From the NCBI RefSeq assembly GCF_022539315.1, contig NC_066313.1, forward strand, positions 30,851,059 to 30,915,058: a stretch of DNA of 64,000 bases. The letters run 5' to 3'. Below are positions 61,371 through 64,000 of this stretch, piece after piece; the first letter of the stretch is position 1, and each line of letters opens with the position of its first letter. The stretch comes from Serinus canaria. Taxonomy: Eukaryota; Chordata; Aves; Passeriformes; Fringillidae. The notes under the pieces were generated by a model that had not been told where the DNA came from, did not search any database, and saw only the letters and a program-made list of their open reading frames with translations. Made by a program: the position numbers and the translations under genes.

Positions 61371-64000
61371 CTTGAATCTTGTGAACAGTCTAAGTACCTC
61401 ACAAATTATCTCTCCCCACTCCCAAATCTCTCTCTAAGCTCAAAAAATTATTCCCTGTACCACCTGATTATCTGCCATTATCTGCTGAGCAACAAGGAGA
61501 CTTCTATGTAGTGCAGATTATTTGACATTAGGCTGGTGCACAATACACTGCACATCATGTTTTGGGTGTTTTTGTAAATAGCAATGAAATTTTACTCCCC
61601 AGCCCAACTGCTAAACTTGGTCCAGTTGTAATTAAATGCAGCCTTCTGTGGTTAAAACAGATCAGGTTTCCAGTTTTTCATGGACTGATATGTCTGTTCA
61701 ATGACCAAGTTTAGACAGGCAGGAACTTCTGTTCCTCCTTGTCCTAAGGGACTGCTTTAGTTTCATACAAATATGACCTTTGAAAGAAAAGGATAAAAAA
61801 AGCTTTTTGCCAGAAAAGGCTGGTGAAAGCCATTTCCCCTGTGTAAATAAAGGGAAAAGACCAAGATATTTAGTTCTTTTGAGGAACAGTTTGCATTTGT
61901 TTCAGGTGCATCTGCCAGGAGAGATAATTTTAAATGCAAGCGCTTTGCAACTTTGACAGTGATATCAGCTATACAATACTGTAACACAAAGAGGACAATT
62001 GCTTGGAAAATCTGAAGGGAAATTGCAACGATCAAGAATGGAAGAAAAGTTATTTTTTATTGCAAATGTGTGTTTTCTGTGGCTTAATAGCCTCTTGAAA
62101 TTCTTAGCTCAGTCGCCAGTGCCCATTTATTTGTATTAAAAATGGGGTAATAAAGAATTTAAATAGTAATGATAACGTTATTGTTCTTATATTTAAACTC
62201 CTTCATTAGAAATAAAGAAGACTTTTCTTACACAGATTAGCTGTCTGGGCAGGCACTGAGGGTACAGGGCCATGCTAAAGCTGCATGACAGGGATGGCGT
62301 TGCTTTGCAGATTTACTGCACTGCGGGATAAGCAGATAGAGCAGAAATGCAAACGGCTGTGTAGGTGAGCAGGTGAGAAGTGACATTGACCAGACACTTT
62401 AAAGATAGTTTACAAAAAGAGACAGGATTGGTATGACCTTCTCCTGACTCTCATGTTATTTATTCTGTAATGACGGGTTAATGATTCTCTATAGCAACCA
62501 CCCCAGATTGGTTCAGGAATATCCGTGGCTCCCGAGAGACTCGCTTGAAAAAAACCCCTCTCTTTATGTAATCATTCATCTTATCTCAGAGCAGTGTAAG
62601 ACTATAAGCAAGGCTATAGAATAAATATGATAGGAACTTTATTGCTTATATCTTAATTCCTAGGAAAACCTGACTTCTTGGGGTACAGAAGAAGCAGTGC
62701 TAGGAAGGTTAAAGGAGATCAAGAGCTGACAAGCAACGGACAGGAGGTAGACAGAAGAAAAGGTGTGTGGCAAATGGAGATATTTATAGTGGCTTTATGG
62801 CCTCCTGCTTCAGGGAGTAATTTTCTCTTTGGGTCTGGAAAGTGTCTTTGATGAGTCCCAGAGTCAGCCAGGACTTAAAGCTGAGCCTGTCAACACCTCC
62901 TTCTTAAACAGAGGGCCCCAAAAACCCCAAAGGGGCTTGACAAATCTAGACCTAACTTTTATAAGAATATCAAGGTGATCATCAAACTCTGTAAAATAGA
63001 GAAGCTGCAGAACATGTTTAGTAAAATAGAAAAGAATTTGAAACAAAACACCCTCTGTTGATCTGTTCCATAGGGAGGCCCCTTTCTTCCCAACTTCCCT
63101 CTACAAGCTCTGGGTTAAGAGCCTTCTTGTCCTCTTTGTCTTTTGTCTTTCTGACCCTGGTTCTGTGTTTGCCCCAGTGGCTCCCAGTGCAAGCAGAAGC
63201 CCATTTCTCTCCTGGTTTGCCCCACCCAGCTCTGCTGCTCTCCAGGAAGAAATAACTTTCCACCCATCTGGAATGCAGTGTCCTCATCTCCTGCTTCTCA
63301 AGCACATTCAGACATTCACCACTGATCCCAGGATCCTCTGTACCTCTTCCCTCTGCAGGGAATTCCCAGCAGGGTTCTGGGCAAAGGATGCCTCCCATCC
63401 ATCATATGGATTCTCTCCACAAGAAAGACAAGACACAAGGAACCCTGACCCCCTTAGAGGAGGGTCTGGAGTGCAACTGGGATGTGCTGCACAGCTGACC
63501 TGTCACCCAAGGCTTATATTCAGTTAACCAAATCCTGCCCTACCCTCCAGGATTAAGTAATAGGAATACAGCATTCCCTTTCCCTGTATTTGGTCATTAG
63601 GCCTACCTAGCTGATTACAGTTGAACAGGAAGAGTTTTGGCCTCTGGATTTTATTTTCTTGGTAATTTTCATGGCTTTTTTCTGTGCTTTAGCACATTTT
63701 GAAAAATTGTTGTTGCGAAGCATGCTCAGAGGTGTGACCATCCCTATGTATTTTAATTTCTCAGTCTGTTAAGCAGGAAGGACTTCTCCAGCTGCATACT
63801 CTACCTCCATACTTAGAGTAGGCCAGTGATTTGTAGACCAGAAGCTGTATATAGAAACCTCAATTTATGTTAGATGGCATTCATTAAAAATGAAAGTCCT
63901 GTGGAAGAATTAAGTGCAGATAATTTACAAGGCCACATGCACATAAAATCAAAAAAAGGATTAGAAATCTTTCTTAATGCATCTTATATTGTCTCATGTA
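61371..64000. other. Gene-free sequence with a possible conserved noncoding block
   Basis: From about 61860 to 62540 there are no repeats or low-complexity tracts, and the DNA has dense TAAT and TGCAAGC-type words, which is how conserved noncoding elements often look. The part 63050-63520 is GC-richer, with overlapping short frames on both strands (one of 126 codons, minus) and no domain I recognise. Confidence 0.4.

Noticed and set aside
63018..63398. 126-codon minus-strand open frame in a GC-richer patch
   Set aside because: Overlapped by frames on the other strand, as expected in GC-richer DNA with few stop codons; no domain recognised.

Overview
This is vertebrate nuclear DNA, almost certainly from a bird. 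The diagnostic signal is about 25 fragments of the CR1 non-LTR retrotransposon. Most are truncated at the 5' end, and many finish in the CR1 3' tail (units like ATTCTATG) or its reverse complement (TCATAGAATCATAGAATGG). The background is AT-rich and CpG-poor, with no bacterial gene organisation and no mammalian Alu or L1. The species cannot be told from the sequence.

I see no protein-coding exon that I can defend, and no rRNA or intact tRNA gene. The longest open frames are simple-repeat translations (2.6-3.2 kb, 35.9-36.4 kb), CR1 remnants, or short chance frames of under 170 codons. The window reads as intergenic DNA or the inside of a very large intron.

Layout. 0-10 kb: unique AT-rich DNA with a 35-copy GGGAA array (2.79-2.96 kb) and a TA-repeat palindrome (6.95-7.00 kb). 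10-16.8 kb: the first CR1-dense zone, with an ancient copy, a GC-rich patch, and the longest plus-strand copy (15.51-16.17 kb), which keeps a decayed end of CR1 ORF2. 16.8-34.4 kb: scattered CR1 copies on both strands, ancient and younger, plus weak traces of MIR-like and tRNA-headed SINEs. 36.2-36.4 kb: a GGAA array. 37-50.5 kb: mostly unique, with a CR1 at 37.1 kb, a 72-nt near-perfect hairpin at 43.6 kb and a recognisable MIR-like relic at 48.2 kb. 50.5-64 kb: a long minus-strand CR1 with an ORF2 remnant (53.49-54.11 kb), a 34-nt T run (57.05 kb), a double E-box palindrome (57.6 kb) and a quiet stretch near 62 kb that could be conserved noncoding DNA.

No genes can be described as working together. 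The history visible is repeated CR1 insertion of different ages into gene-free DNA, with microsatellite growth. I found no convincing new biological system. The hairpin at 43602-43673 is the best candidate for something undescribed. Repeat-family calls rest on recognising consensus motifs by eye, not on a database search.
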